A DNA stretch of 64,000 nt from Planctomycetota bacterium (GTDB lineage: Bacteria; Planctomycetota; UBA8742; UBA2392): NCBI GenBank assembly GCA_020845475.1, contig JADLFN010000065.1:16975-80974 (forward strand), given 5' to 3'. The notes under the pieces are model-generated. The model made no database searches. It saw only the letters and a list, made by a program, of their open reading frames with translations, and had not been told where the DNA came from. Positions within the stretch are counted from its first letter, which is position 1; each line of letters begins with the position of its first letter. The position numbers and the translations under genes are program-made. Positions 42,261-50,993 of this stretch are shown in pieces.

Positions 42261-45200
42261 TTACGGGACAATCAGCTCGCGGGGCACGATTCCTTCTTCG
42301 GCGCGTACGCCCAGTTGGCCGGGCTGGAAGTCAATCACCAGTTCTTCAAAGATCCAAATCGGGGCGCCGGAGGCGTCGAATTTTGGTTTGCCGCTTTCCA
42401 GTTGCTGCACGAAGTTGCCCGCATCATCAAGGCGATAGCGGCGCAGTTTCAGTGCATAGGGCGCTGCCTGTTTTGCGAGCGCCGCCCGCAGTTCTTCAAA
42501 GCTGCTGATCGCAGTGTCATTGATGGAGTGGATTACGTCCCGTGGCCGCATCCCGCGCGCCTTGGCCTGACCGCCTTCGGCAGTCCAGGTAACGTGCAAT
42601 ACCGGCACGGGCAGGCGCGCTTTGAGCGCGGCCTGGATGGCAGGGTCGGTGGCGACATCGTTGATCTGCTTCAGGACTGCGGGCCACTGCGCCAGACTGC
42701 GGAGTGCGAGGAACTCGGCTTCGTTCTGCACTCGCGCGCTGTCGCCCAGGCCCAGCTGGGCGGCGCGGGAGAGCCATGCAAGCGCCTGAGTGTGGGCTTC
42801 CTGTTTGAGACGGTCGCGGTCATCCTGCGGCTTGCCGTTGGCGTCAGCTTCCAGCTGGGCGCGCTTGCCGTCGTCGCTGCCCAACAGTTGAACACGCGCG
42901 TCGCGGCGCTGGGCACCCAGTTTCACACTGATCCGCGCTGCCAGGTAGCAATCCTCGCTGCGCAGCAGTTTCAGGTTGTCGGCGACGGCCAGTGCCCCCA
43001 GGGCGTCTGCGGCAAAACCGTCCGTGGACAGATTGAGGGCCAACTTGCGGGCGACGGCCGCGAGGTGTGCGCGGCTTGCCTGATCAAGCGTGCCTTCTGA
43101 CCCGAGCTGATGCAGCAGTTCCAGGGCGCTTCTTGCGCTTTGCAAATCCCGGGCGCTTGCCAGGTTGGCCAGACCACGGCATTTGAGCAGGCGCGCAGAC
43201 AGATCGGAAGAGGACGCGGAAACGGCGAGGGCCGCCTGTGCATCGAGTTCCATGCGCCACACATCCTCTGGAAACACCTTCATTTCGCGAGTGGCGCCAA
43301 ATGGCAGCAGCCGGCGTACGCGTCCGGCTGCGGCGGCTGATTCGTCCCAGAACTTGAGTTGGCGGGCAGTTTCGGCGAGCAAGTACCAGCACGTTGCGTC
43401 TTCAGGTGAGAGCTGCGATGCGCGGCGCAGATCTGCGAGCGCCTTCTTGCGGCTGGCGTCATTTTCAGCGATGCGCAAGATCGTTTCAGCGCGCACCAGC
43501 AGCGACGCGACATCGTTGGGGTCAAGCGAAAGCGCCATGTCGGCGTCATTGACGGCGCTGGCCCACTCCTCGAGCACGGCATGAGACTGTGCGCGCGTGT
43601 TCCAGCAGCGCCAGTCACGTGGATTGAGTTCGATCGCGCGCGTCAGGTCATGGATCGCCTCGCGTTGCAGTCCATTGGCGCGGTTCATCATGCCGCGCTT
43701 CGCCCAGGCGTCCTGGTAGTAGGGGTCGGTTTCCAGCAAGCGCGCAAAGACCTGATGGGCGGACTTCAAGTCTCGCTTGGCTTCATGAACGGAGGCCAGG
43801 CCGATCAGCGCATCGAGGCGCCACGCATCGGATTCAAAGGCGCGCGCGAAATCAGAGGCCGCATCGTCGTATTCATAAATCGCAAGGCGTGATTCGCCGC
43901 GTCGAATCAATGCTGCGGCGTAGTCGCGCTCTCCAGCCAGCGCGCCGGAGTAATCCAAAATGGCCTGCCGATGGAGCCCTTGACGCGCCAGCAATTCGCC
44001 ACGCGCAACGCGCATGCGCGGGTTCCCGGGCGCAAGTGTGATCGCTGATTTCATATTCTCCAGGGCGCCCTCTTGGTTACCGGTGCGCTCGAGCGCGATG
44101 CCGCGCAGCAGGTGGGCCTCGGCGCTGGCGGAATCAAGCGCAAGTGCCTGGTCGCATGCCTTCAAGGCGCCCCTGGCGTCAGTGCGTGAAAGCAGCAGCA
44201 CCGCCAGGTCCAGGCAGGAATCAAGATCCGCGCCCCGCCGCAAGGACTCAACCACCGGCAGCTGGGCCATGCCTGCTTCAAGCTGTCGCCACAGGTCAAA
44301 ACCCGTGCCGCGCGCAAAACGCGCCAGCGGCACGGAAGCTGCGGGGCTGCGCGTTTCACACAGCGCTTGCGCGCAGGCCAGTAGCAGCGGCGCTGGCGGG
44401 TGCGCAAGCAGCAACTCCAGCAGAGGCGGCGCGGTTTCGGTGGGCAGCTCCAGCCTTCCAAGCACGCCGCAGGCCAGAATGCCGGTGTCAATGTCGCTGC
44501 GCGCCCATTGCGCGCCCTTGGCCTTTGCGCGCGCCGTAATCGGGGCCAGCGCTTCCGAGAGCAATTCGACCGTCTGGCGCTCGCGATAGCCCTTGAGCCG
44601 CTCGATGTACTCATGAAGCCCCAAGCCCGTGCGCCCGGCCCGTTGCAGTCCCTTCGCGACGTCGGAAAGCGCCGCCTGGATGCTGGTGCGCTGCACGCCC
44701 AGCATGGTGTCGCGCGTGCGATTCATGGCCTTGCGCGTAATTGAAATGCGCGATTCGTCAGCTTCAGTGCCAGCCAGCAGCAACTCCGCCTGCCCGTAAT
44801 CCGAGTTGTAGGTGGCAAGGCGTGCGGCCAACAGTCGGGTTTGCGCCAGCGTGTCGCGCTGGCGTGTGAGTTCGGCGGCGAGCAGCGAGTCCGGGGGTTC
44901 TTCGCCGGAGACTTGCAGTGAAATAAGCGATTCCTGAGCAGCGAAGTATCCCAGCGCAGACATGAGCAGATTGGCGTTGCTGGCGCGGTCGGAGGGGGGA
45001 ACCTCAACGTGTTTGCCGCGATCTTCGATTTCTTCGTATTGGGCCACACGCGCGGCCAGATCTTTCATCAGGGGTTCAACACGCATGCCGCCAATGGCGT
45101 CGCGCAGGGAGCGGATTTCGGCCTCGCGTGCCTTTTTGCGGGCCAGGCGCTCTTCGGCCTGTCGGGTCTCAAGCAGCTTTTGCGCATCCCTGGCTTGCTG

Positions 45201-46727
45201 CGCCTTGCGCAGCGATTCGTTGGTCTGGTCGCGGTCGGCTTCGGCGGCCAGTTGCAATTCCTCGGCTTGCGCCTTTTCGTTAATGATAATGAGGAAGAAC
45301 GTGGCGCCGCCGCCAATGAGAAGAAGCAGCATCACGATTGCGGAGACGACCGCGCCGCGATGTCTCAGTACGGCGCGCCGCGCCTGTTCGAAAGCGCCGT
45401 ACCGGTAAACCTTGAGCTGCCCGCCATCGCGGTAGGACTGGATTTCCGCGGCGAGCTGCAATGCCGTCTTCATGCGCCGGCCCTTGTCGTGGGCCATGGC
45501 GAATTCGCACAGCGCCACCAGGTCCGGTGGTGCATGGGGCTCGCGCTCCTTGATTTTGCGCGGCGGGCCGGACATGACCTGCTGCAGGATGAAGCCGGCG
45601 GTGGGCCCGTCATAGGGCGGCGCGCCCGTCAGGATCTCGTAGAGAATTGCGCCCAGCGAGTAAACGTCGCTTTGCTCGTCGATTTCTTTCAGGTCGGCGC
45701 GGGCCTGTTCAGGCGGCATGTAATGAGGCGTGCCGAACACGGTGCCGTCCACGGTCAGGCCGTCGGCATTCTGCTTCATCAGCGATTCGGAAAGCATGTT
45801 CGTGGCCACGAGCGTGAGCTGCTTGCCGATTTTGTCGTCCTGGCCCTTCACGCGCGCCAGGCCCCAGTCGAGCAGCACCGTCTCACCGAAGTCGCCCACC
45901 ATGATGTTCTGCGGCTTGAGGTCGCGGTGAATCACGCCGCGTGAATGGGCAAAGGCCACGGCGTTACAGATGCCCTGGAAAGCCTCGAGCAGTTTCAAAC
46001 GCAGCGCGAGCTTCTTCTCTTTGGGCAGCTGCAGGCGGTCGATGTCGCGCAGGCGCTCGGCCATGGTCTGGCCGCGCACGAATTTCATCGTGTAGTAAAG
46101 GCTGCCGCTTTCCTGCCTGCCGATTTCATAGACCGGCACCACGTTGGGGTGCTCAAGCTGGCCGGTGACCTTGGCTTCGCGCAGGAAACGCTCTACCACG
46201 CCGATGGTTTCCTGCGCGGCTGTCGCGGGCGTGCCCTTGCCCTCTTGTTCCTGCAACTCGGGCAGCAGTTCCTTGAGCGCGACTTCGCGCCCCACCACAT
46301 TGTCACGCGCGATCATGATGCGGCCCTGGCCGCCGCGCGCGAATTCGCGTTTGATGGAGTAGCGCTCGCGCTCTGTAATGCGCGAAGGCCGGCGCAGGCG
46401 CGTGGTCGAGGGCCGCTCTGTGGCACTGTTCTCGGGCGGCATGGTCGGCGCCACGTTGTATAGCGTCTTGCGCGCGATCTGGTCGGCCCTGTCGTTGTCG
46501 GCAGTGGCGAAGAGCTTCGTTTCCTCGCTGGAAAGACCGGCCCCGCAAAGCGCGGCTTCAAGCATCCTGTCGTCGTCAAGCTGCCTGGCGTCGCCTGTAC
46601 CTTTGAAGAAGTCCTCGGCCTTTGCGGCGGTGTCCTTGACAAGCGCCGCTGCTTCGGTCGCGGTGAGGCGGCCTTCGCGTACCGCCAAGACGGCTGCGGC
46701 TAACTTTTTCTGGCGCTCATCGAGCAT
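42261..46727 (-). CDS. Giant Ser/Thr kinase with membrane helix, TPR region and PDZ domain
   Basis: ATG 46727 is preferred over an in-frame TTG at 46769. The 1,488 residues comprise a helical start (LDERQKKLAAAVLAVREGRL), a kinase domain (about 123-440) with K152, HRDLKPQN (267-274) and DWG instead of DFG (287-289), a membrane helix (about 460-482), a coiled coil, a TPR-rich extracytoplasmic part (AKRGMMNRANGLQREAIHDL, LTRAIELNPRDW) and a C-terminal PDZ-like end (GMRPRDVIHSINDTAISSFE). DWG is common in planctomycete kinases. It lies between tssM and the spike operon, suggesting T6SS control. Confidence 0.9.
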   Translation of the reverse strand: MLDERQKKLAAAVLAVREGRLTATEAAALVKDTAAKAEDFFKGTGDARQLDDDRMLEAALCGAGLSSEETKLFATADNDRADQIARKTLYNVAPTMPPENSATERPSTTRLRRPSRITERERYSIKREFARGGQGRIMIARDNVVGREVALKELLPELQEQEGKGTPATAAQETIGVVERFLREAKVTGQLEHPNVVPVYEIGRQESGSLYYTMKFVRGQTMAERLRDIDRLQLPKEKKLALRLKLLEAFQGICNAVAFAHSRGVIHRDLKPQNIMVGDFGETVLLDWGLARVKGQDDKIGKQLTLVATNMLSESLMKQNADGLTVDGTVFGTPHYMPPEQARADLKEIDEQSDVYSLGAILYEILTGAPPYDGPTAGFILQQVMSGPPRKIKEREPHAPPDLVALCEFAMAHDKGRRMKTALQLAAEIQSYRDGGQLKVYRYGAFEQARRAVLRHRGAVVSAIVMLLLLIGGGATFFLIIINEKAQAEELQLAAEADRDQTNESLRKAQQARDAQKLLETRQAEERLARKKAREAEIRSLRDAIGGMRVEPLMKDLAARVAQYEEIEDRGKHVEVPPSDRASNANLLMSALGYFAAQESLISLQVSGEEPPDSLLAAELTRQRDTLAQTRLLAARLATYNSDYGQAELLLAGTEADESRISITRKAMNRTRDTMLGVQRTSIQAALSDVAKGLQRAGRTGLGLHEYIERLKGYRERQTVELLSEALAPITARAKAKGAQWARSDIDTGILACGVLGRLELPTETAPPLLELLLAHPPAPLLLACAQALCETRSPAASVPLARFARGTGFDLWRQLEAGMAQLPVVESLRRGADLDSCLDLAVLLLSRTDARGALKACDQALALDSASAEAHLLRGIALERTGNQEGALENMKSAITLAPGNPRMRVARGELLARQGLHRQAILDYSGALAGERDYAAALIRRGESRLAIYEYDDAASDFARAFESDAWRLDALIGLASVHEAKRDLKSAHQVFARLLETDPYYQDAWAKRGMMNRANGLQREAIHDLTRAIELNPRDWRCWNTRAQSHAVLEEWASAVNDADMALSLDPNDVASLLVRAETILRIAENDASRKKALADLRRASQLSPEDATCWYLLAETARQLKFWDESAAAAGRVRRLLPFGATREMKVFPEDVWRMELDAQAALAVSASSSDLSARLLKCRGLANLASARDLQSARSALELLHQLGSEGTLDQASRAHLAAVARKLALNLSTDGFAADALGALAVADNLKLLRSEDCYLAARISVKLGAQRRDARVQLLGSDDGKRAQLEADANGKPQDDRDRLKQEAHTQALAWLSRAAQLGLGDSARVQNEAEFLALRSLAQWPAVLKQINDVATDPAIQAALKARLPVPVLHVTWTAEGGQAKARGMRPRDVIHSINDTAISSFEELRAALAKQAAPYALKLRRYRLDDAGNFVQQLESGKPKFDASGAPIWIFEELVIDFQPGQLGVRAEEGIVPRELIVP

Positions 46728-46914
46728 AGGCGCAGGCGATTCTATGAGCGCAAGTGGTTGTTTCCACAACGCTTGACATATTTAAGACACGCTCTCACCT
46801 CTTTGCTTCACATCGGCCTGGGCGCGGGGTAAAACGTCGCCCCCGGGTTTCACGCATCGGTTTCACGGGCAGGCCGGATTCAGTCGGTGTTTGCTTTCCA
46901 ATCAGGATGCTCCC

Positions 46915-49900
46915 ATGACGACACAAGCGTATATCCGCTTCGAAGCAGGGCTGGCCTCAGACCCGTTAGTAAGGGCGTGCGTTACGAAAATGCGGGGCCA
47001 CGAAGCGATCAACGGACTCTACCGCTTTGAACTGGATCTCGACCTTGTTGATGAAAAGCAGGGCAGCGCATTCACGCGTGATTGTGCCGACCTCAACATT
47101 GACCAGCTCATGCTCAACACCGCGCGGCTCATCTGGCTCGATATCAACGCCTCCAACCAGAAAGAGGAGCGCGCGCTTCACGGCATCGTGGAGAGTTTTG
47201 AAATTGTAAGTTTCAACAACGCCCGGCCCCTGTGCCGCGTCGTACTGCGCCCGCGCCTCTGGAAACTCACGCGAAGCCGCCGCTCGCGGGTGTTTTTGAA
47301 GAAATCGGTGCAAGACGTCATTGAGCAACTCATGGAGGATGCCGGGCTGGCATCGAGCGACTACCGCTTTGTGGGCACCATGCCCACGACCGCACGCGAA
47401 TACATCACGCAGTATGATGAAACCGACTTCGCCTTCCTCTGCCGCTGGCTTGAGCACGAGGGCGTTTACTTCTATTTCGAGCAACAGAACACAGGTGGCG
47501 CACAGGACCACGAAGTCATCGTGTTTTGCGGCGATGGCGCCACACAGGCCGATTCCCGCGCGGGCACGATTTCTTACGAAGCCGCGTCAAACAGTCAGCC
47601 GACGCCGGGCGCTTCTGTGGATGCCTTGCCGAACAACGCCCGGGCGCAAGTGGCGCTGATGGCCCATGGAATACATTCGCAGCCCTCGGTCACGGCATTC
47701 GATTACGGTGAAGAGGAATGGCTGAGCGCAGAGCATGTTCGCGGCATCTCTCTCGCTCAGGGCGCGCCGATTCGTGAAATCGTGCTCAATGAGTATGACT
47801 GGAAGAATCCCTCCACTTCGCTGGTTTGCAGCGAACAGGTGGCCGATGCCGGCAACGGCACACTGGAGGAAATCGACAACCAGTACACCACCAGCAGCGA
47901 AGGCACGCGCCTGGCGCGCATCCGCAAGCAGGAGATACTCGCCCGCGAGAAGCTCTTCAATGTTGCGTCGAATTGTGTGCGCGTTGAATGTGGCACGAAA
48001 CTGACCGTGCGCAACCATGCGCGCAGCAGCTTCAACGCGGCTTACCTCGCCGTCGAGATCAACCACTACGCAACGCAGAAAGTGGACGCCGGCGGCGGCT
48101 CCTTTGGCGCCTCTTACCGCAACTCGATCGTGGCCATTCCCAGCGACCCCGAGAACCGTCCGTTTCGGCCCGCGCGCGTCACGCCCTGGCCGAAGGTCAG
48201 CGGAGTCGTGCGGGCGACGGTGCAATCAAGCCGCAAGTCCGGCATCAGCACTCCCTTTGGCAAGATTGCTCAGTGGGATGCCGAAATGCAGCCGGACATC
48301 GACGCAGACGGCAACTACAAGGTGCAGCTGGGGTTTGACCGCGAAGCACGCACCGACGGCAATTCATCAAGCCCGGTGCGCATGGCGCAGCCTTATGCGG
48401 GCGGCTACAAGGGCCAGCCCATGGGCATTCACTTCCCGCTGCATGCGGCCACGGAAGTGATCCTCACGCACGTCAACGGCAACCCCGATCGCCCGGTGAT
48501 CGCGGGCGCCATGCCCAACCGCAACACCGACCCGACAAGCGTAAGTTATGAGCGTCGCCAGTCGGCCAACGCGATCGTGACGCAGGGCAACAACAAGTTC
48601 ATCATGGGAGACAGCAAGTTCGCGCGTTCGGTTGATATCCGTGCCGGCAATTCGCGTTCGCGCATGAAGATGACCAACTTCGGCGTCCACGAACTGGCCG
48701 AGATCGACGGTAATCCCTCGGCCAGCGCAGCCGTAACCAGCGAGGTTCTCAGCGCCAACTTGACCACGCTTTCCGGCGACATCATCAGCAACACCGGTTT
48801 CTACAGTTGGGGCGCAGATGCCTTTGAATGCAAGATTGGCGCGAGCGAGAAATACTCGCTGATCGCGGGCTACCCGCTGATCCTTAACACGATCCGCGCG
48901 ATCAAGCTGGCCTTCATTCATACCGATGACTGGGCGCGCATGGGCATGGAAGATGCCGGTGTATCCGGTGCCATTGAAAGCGCCGTCATGGGCGTCAAAG
49001 CGGTGGCGTTCTTCATCGCGCGCAAGACGATTACAGACAAGTTCATCAAGACAGTCATGAAAAAGGTGGTGGAGACCAAGTACTTCCCCGCCACGCGCGA
49101 GCGCATGATGCTCAAGCTTGGCCGCGTCTCGGGCGGCGTTGCCAATGATGCGGGCAAGCTCGCGGCGGTGCTGGCCAAGCTCGCGGCCCTGCCCGCGACC
49201 ATTGCCATGAAGCTTGCCGGGTTCTTCACCGTCGATCCCAGCGCCAGCCTGCTGTGCTATGGCGTTCGCATCCAGCGCGCGCCCAAGGGTTCGATCATTG
49301 AAGCCGTGCGCGAGGGCGAACACATTCTCATTGCCACCGAGGTGGGCGCCATTGACCTTCACGCAGGCGACAACATTGACCTGGTTGCCGAGAAATCGGT
49401 CGGCATCGAAGCGTCTGATGCCGTGTCCCTGACGGCCAAAGGGGGCGGGCTCGAAGTTGGCGAGGACAAAGTGCGCATGGTGTCCAAGAACTGGATCACC
49501 AAGATCCAGATGGACGACAACGAACTGGCGCTGATCAACGCCAAGTCGGGCAAGCGACATCACGTTACGCTGGGCAAGGACGATTTCATCGCCTACGGCG
49601 GAGATATCCACCTTTCTTCCGATGACGGCGCGACTGAGTTGTTCCTGGGCAAGGACGGCAAGGCGCGGCTTCAAAGCACCAACGGTGTTGTGGACATCAA
49701 GGTGGGCGGCAGTTTCATCTCGATCAAGAACAACACCATCAGCGTGCAGGCCGCCGGCGACTTGAAGCTTTGCGCGGCGGGCAAAGTCGAAATCGACGGC
49801 AAGGCCGGCGTGATGATCAAGGGCCAGAAAGTCTCCCTGCGCGGGATGGATGTCGAGATGCTGGCCGCGACTTCGGCTAAGGTGGACGCGCCCAGCGTGA

Positions 49901-50136
49901 ACGTGGCGGGCGTCGGCACGGCCATCGGCAACCCCAACCCCCTTGTGCCCATGCCGCCGATTCCGGTCATTGACGTGCCGCTCCCGGCCGCCACTGCCCC
50001 GGCCACGCCGCCGCCATTCACCACCGTGGACGAAGCCGTCGCGCTCCAGACTCACAACGTGCTCGTTGATGCACTGCGCAAACGCCGCGCGGCCATGCTG
50101 GGTATGAGCTTGAACCCCTCGCCCAACTTCAGTTAG
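46915..50136 (+). CDS. vgrG: VgrG (TssI) spike protein, long form with an internal insertion
   Basis: A 1,073-residue VgrG: the N-terminal gp27-like part (HEAINGLYRFELDLDLVDEK, MLNTARLIWLDINAS), a gp5-like OB fold (ASATEVILTHVNGNPDRPVIAG region) and the beta-helix with DUF2345-like repeats. Between about 600 and 790 sits a hydrophobic helical insertion (YSLIAGYPLILNTIRAIKLA, MKLAGFFTVDPSAS) that is not part of the standard spike and might be an effector or docking domain. The Pro-rich tail ends with a short helix. First gene of the spike operon; ATG 46915 is used. Confidence 0.92.
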   Translation: MTTQAYIRFEAGLASDPLVRACVTKMRGHEAINGLYRFELDLDLVDEKQGSAFTRDCADLNIDQLMLNTARLIWLDINASNQKEERALHGIVESFEIVSFNNARPLCRVVLRPRLWKLTRSRRSRVFLKKSVQDVIEQLMEDAGLASSDYRFVGTMPTTAREYITQYDETDFAFLCRWLEHEGVYFYFEQQNTGGAQDHEVIVFCGDGATQADSRAGTISYEAASNSQPTPGASVDALPNNARAQVALMAHGIHSQPSVTAFDYGEEEWLSAEHVRGISLAQGAPIREIVLNEYDWKNPSTSLVCSEQVADAGNGTLEEIDNQYTTSSEGTRLARIRKQEILAREKLFNVASNCVRVECGTKLTVRNHARSSFNAAYLAVEINHYATQKVDAGGGSFGASYRNSIVAIPSDPENRPFRPARVTPWPKVSGVVRATVQSSRKSGISTPFGKIAQWDAEMQPDIDADGNYKVQLGFDREARTDGNSSSPVRMAQPYAGGYKGQPMGIHFPLHAATEVILTHVNGNPDRPVIAGAMPNRNTDPTSVSYERRQSANAIVTQGNNKFIMGDSKFARSVDIRAGNSRSRMKMTNFGVHELAEIDGNPSASAAVTSEVLSANLTTLSGDIISNTGFYSWGADAFECKIGASEKYSLIAGYPLILNTIRAIKLAFIHTDDWARMGMEDAGVSGAIESAVMGVKAVAFFIARKTITDKFIKTVMKKVVETKYFPATRERMMLKLGRVSGGVANDAGKLAAVLAKLAALPATIAMKLAGFFTVDPSASLLCYGVRIQRAPKGSIIEAVREGEHILIATEVGAIDLHAGDNIDLVAEKSVGIEASDAVSLTAKGGGLEVGEDKVRMVSKNWITKIQMDDNELALINAKSGKRHHVTLGKDDFIAYGGDIHLSSDDGATELFLGKDGKARLQSTNGVVDIKVGGSFISIKNNTISVQAAGDLKLCAAGKVEIDGKAGVMIKGQKVSLRGMDVEMLAATSAKVDAPSVNVAGVGTAIGNPNPLVPMPPIPVIDVPLPAATAPATPPPFTTVDEAVALQTHNVLVDALRKRRAAMLGMSLNPSPNFS

Positions 50137-50183
50137 ACGGCCTGAACTGACTTCGAAAGCCCGCCGGAGAAGCAGATCAAGCC

Positions 50184-50984
50184 ATGAGAATACTGAACGA
50201 AAAACAGCTTGAGTCCGTCATCGAATCGCTCGTGCCATTGCAGCGTGAGCTGTTGCCGCACGGCGCCGACTTGCTGGCCCTGATCGCGGAACTGGAGGGC
50301 GCCCAGGCCACCGAGCGCGGCTACGCCGGCGTCGTGCGCTGTATCGGTGAACCCGCGGCAGCAGCCGTTCGTGAAACCCTGCAATCCCTGGTTTACGCCT
50401 TTCCCGTACTGAAGGCCTATCTCTCACAATCGACACAGGCCCAGAGCGGTTCACAGGCGCAGCCGCAGATCGCGGCCATGCTCGGCGCAATCAATGAAGC
50501 CACGGCGGCGGCCATGAAGGAATTCGACAAGTTGATGTCGGCCGGCGCGCTGACGCCCGAGCAGGTGGCGGAGCTGCGTAAGGAGTTCGAAGAAATCGCG
50601 CTGCCCGCCGCGGCGCCGCCACAAGCGCCCGCAATGACCGGCAACGAGAAAGCCATGGAGATCGTGGCGAAGGCGGAACAGGAAATGAAGGCGGAAGTCG
50701 AAAAACTGCTCAAGGCCGCCAATATCGATCCCAAAGAGATCATGCCGGAACTCGATAAGCTGGCCGAGCCCAAGCCCGACGCACCGCCCGGCGATTCGGC
50801 GGCGCAGCAGGCTCCGCCGCCGGATCAAGCGCCGAAATCAGAGCAGGAAATCCTGGCTGAACTTGAAAAGGCAGAGCAGCAGGCACGCGCCAATCTGCCG
50901 CAACTCGAACAGCAACTCACGGATGCCGGTGTGGATCGCGCGTCGATTGACCAACTCATGGCCCTGCTGAAATCGCCGGCCTAG
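50184..50984 (+). CDS. Unknown helical protein of the spike operon
   Basis: A 266-residue Ala/Glu/Gln-rich protein, largely helical, with a Pro/Ala linker near 195-215. No family recognised. It lies 47 bases after VgrG and nine before the DUF2169 gene, all in one direction. Its position suggests an adaptor or effector for the VgrG tip. No signal peptide or membrane helix. Confidence 0.75.
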   Translation: MRILNEKQLESVIESLVPLQRELLPHGADLLALIAELEGAQATERGYAGVVRCIGEPAAAAVRETLQSLVYAFPVLKAYLSQSTQAQSGSQAQPQIAAMLGAINEATAAAMKEFDKLMSAGALTPEQVAELRKEFEEIALPAAAPPQAPAMTGNEKAMEIVAKAEQEMKAEVEKLLKAANIDPKEIMPELDKLAEPKPDAPPGDSAAQQAPPPDQAPKSEQEILAELEKAEQQARANLPQLEQQLTDAGVDRASIDQLMALLKSPA

Positions 50985-50993
50985 GAATTGAAC

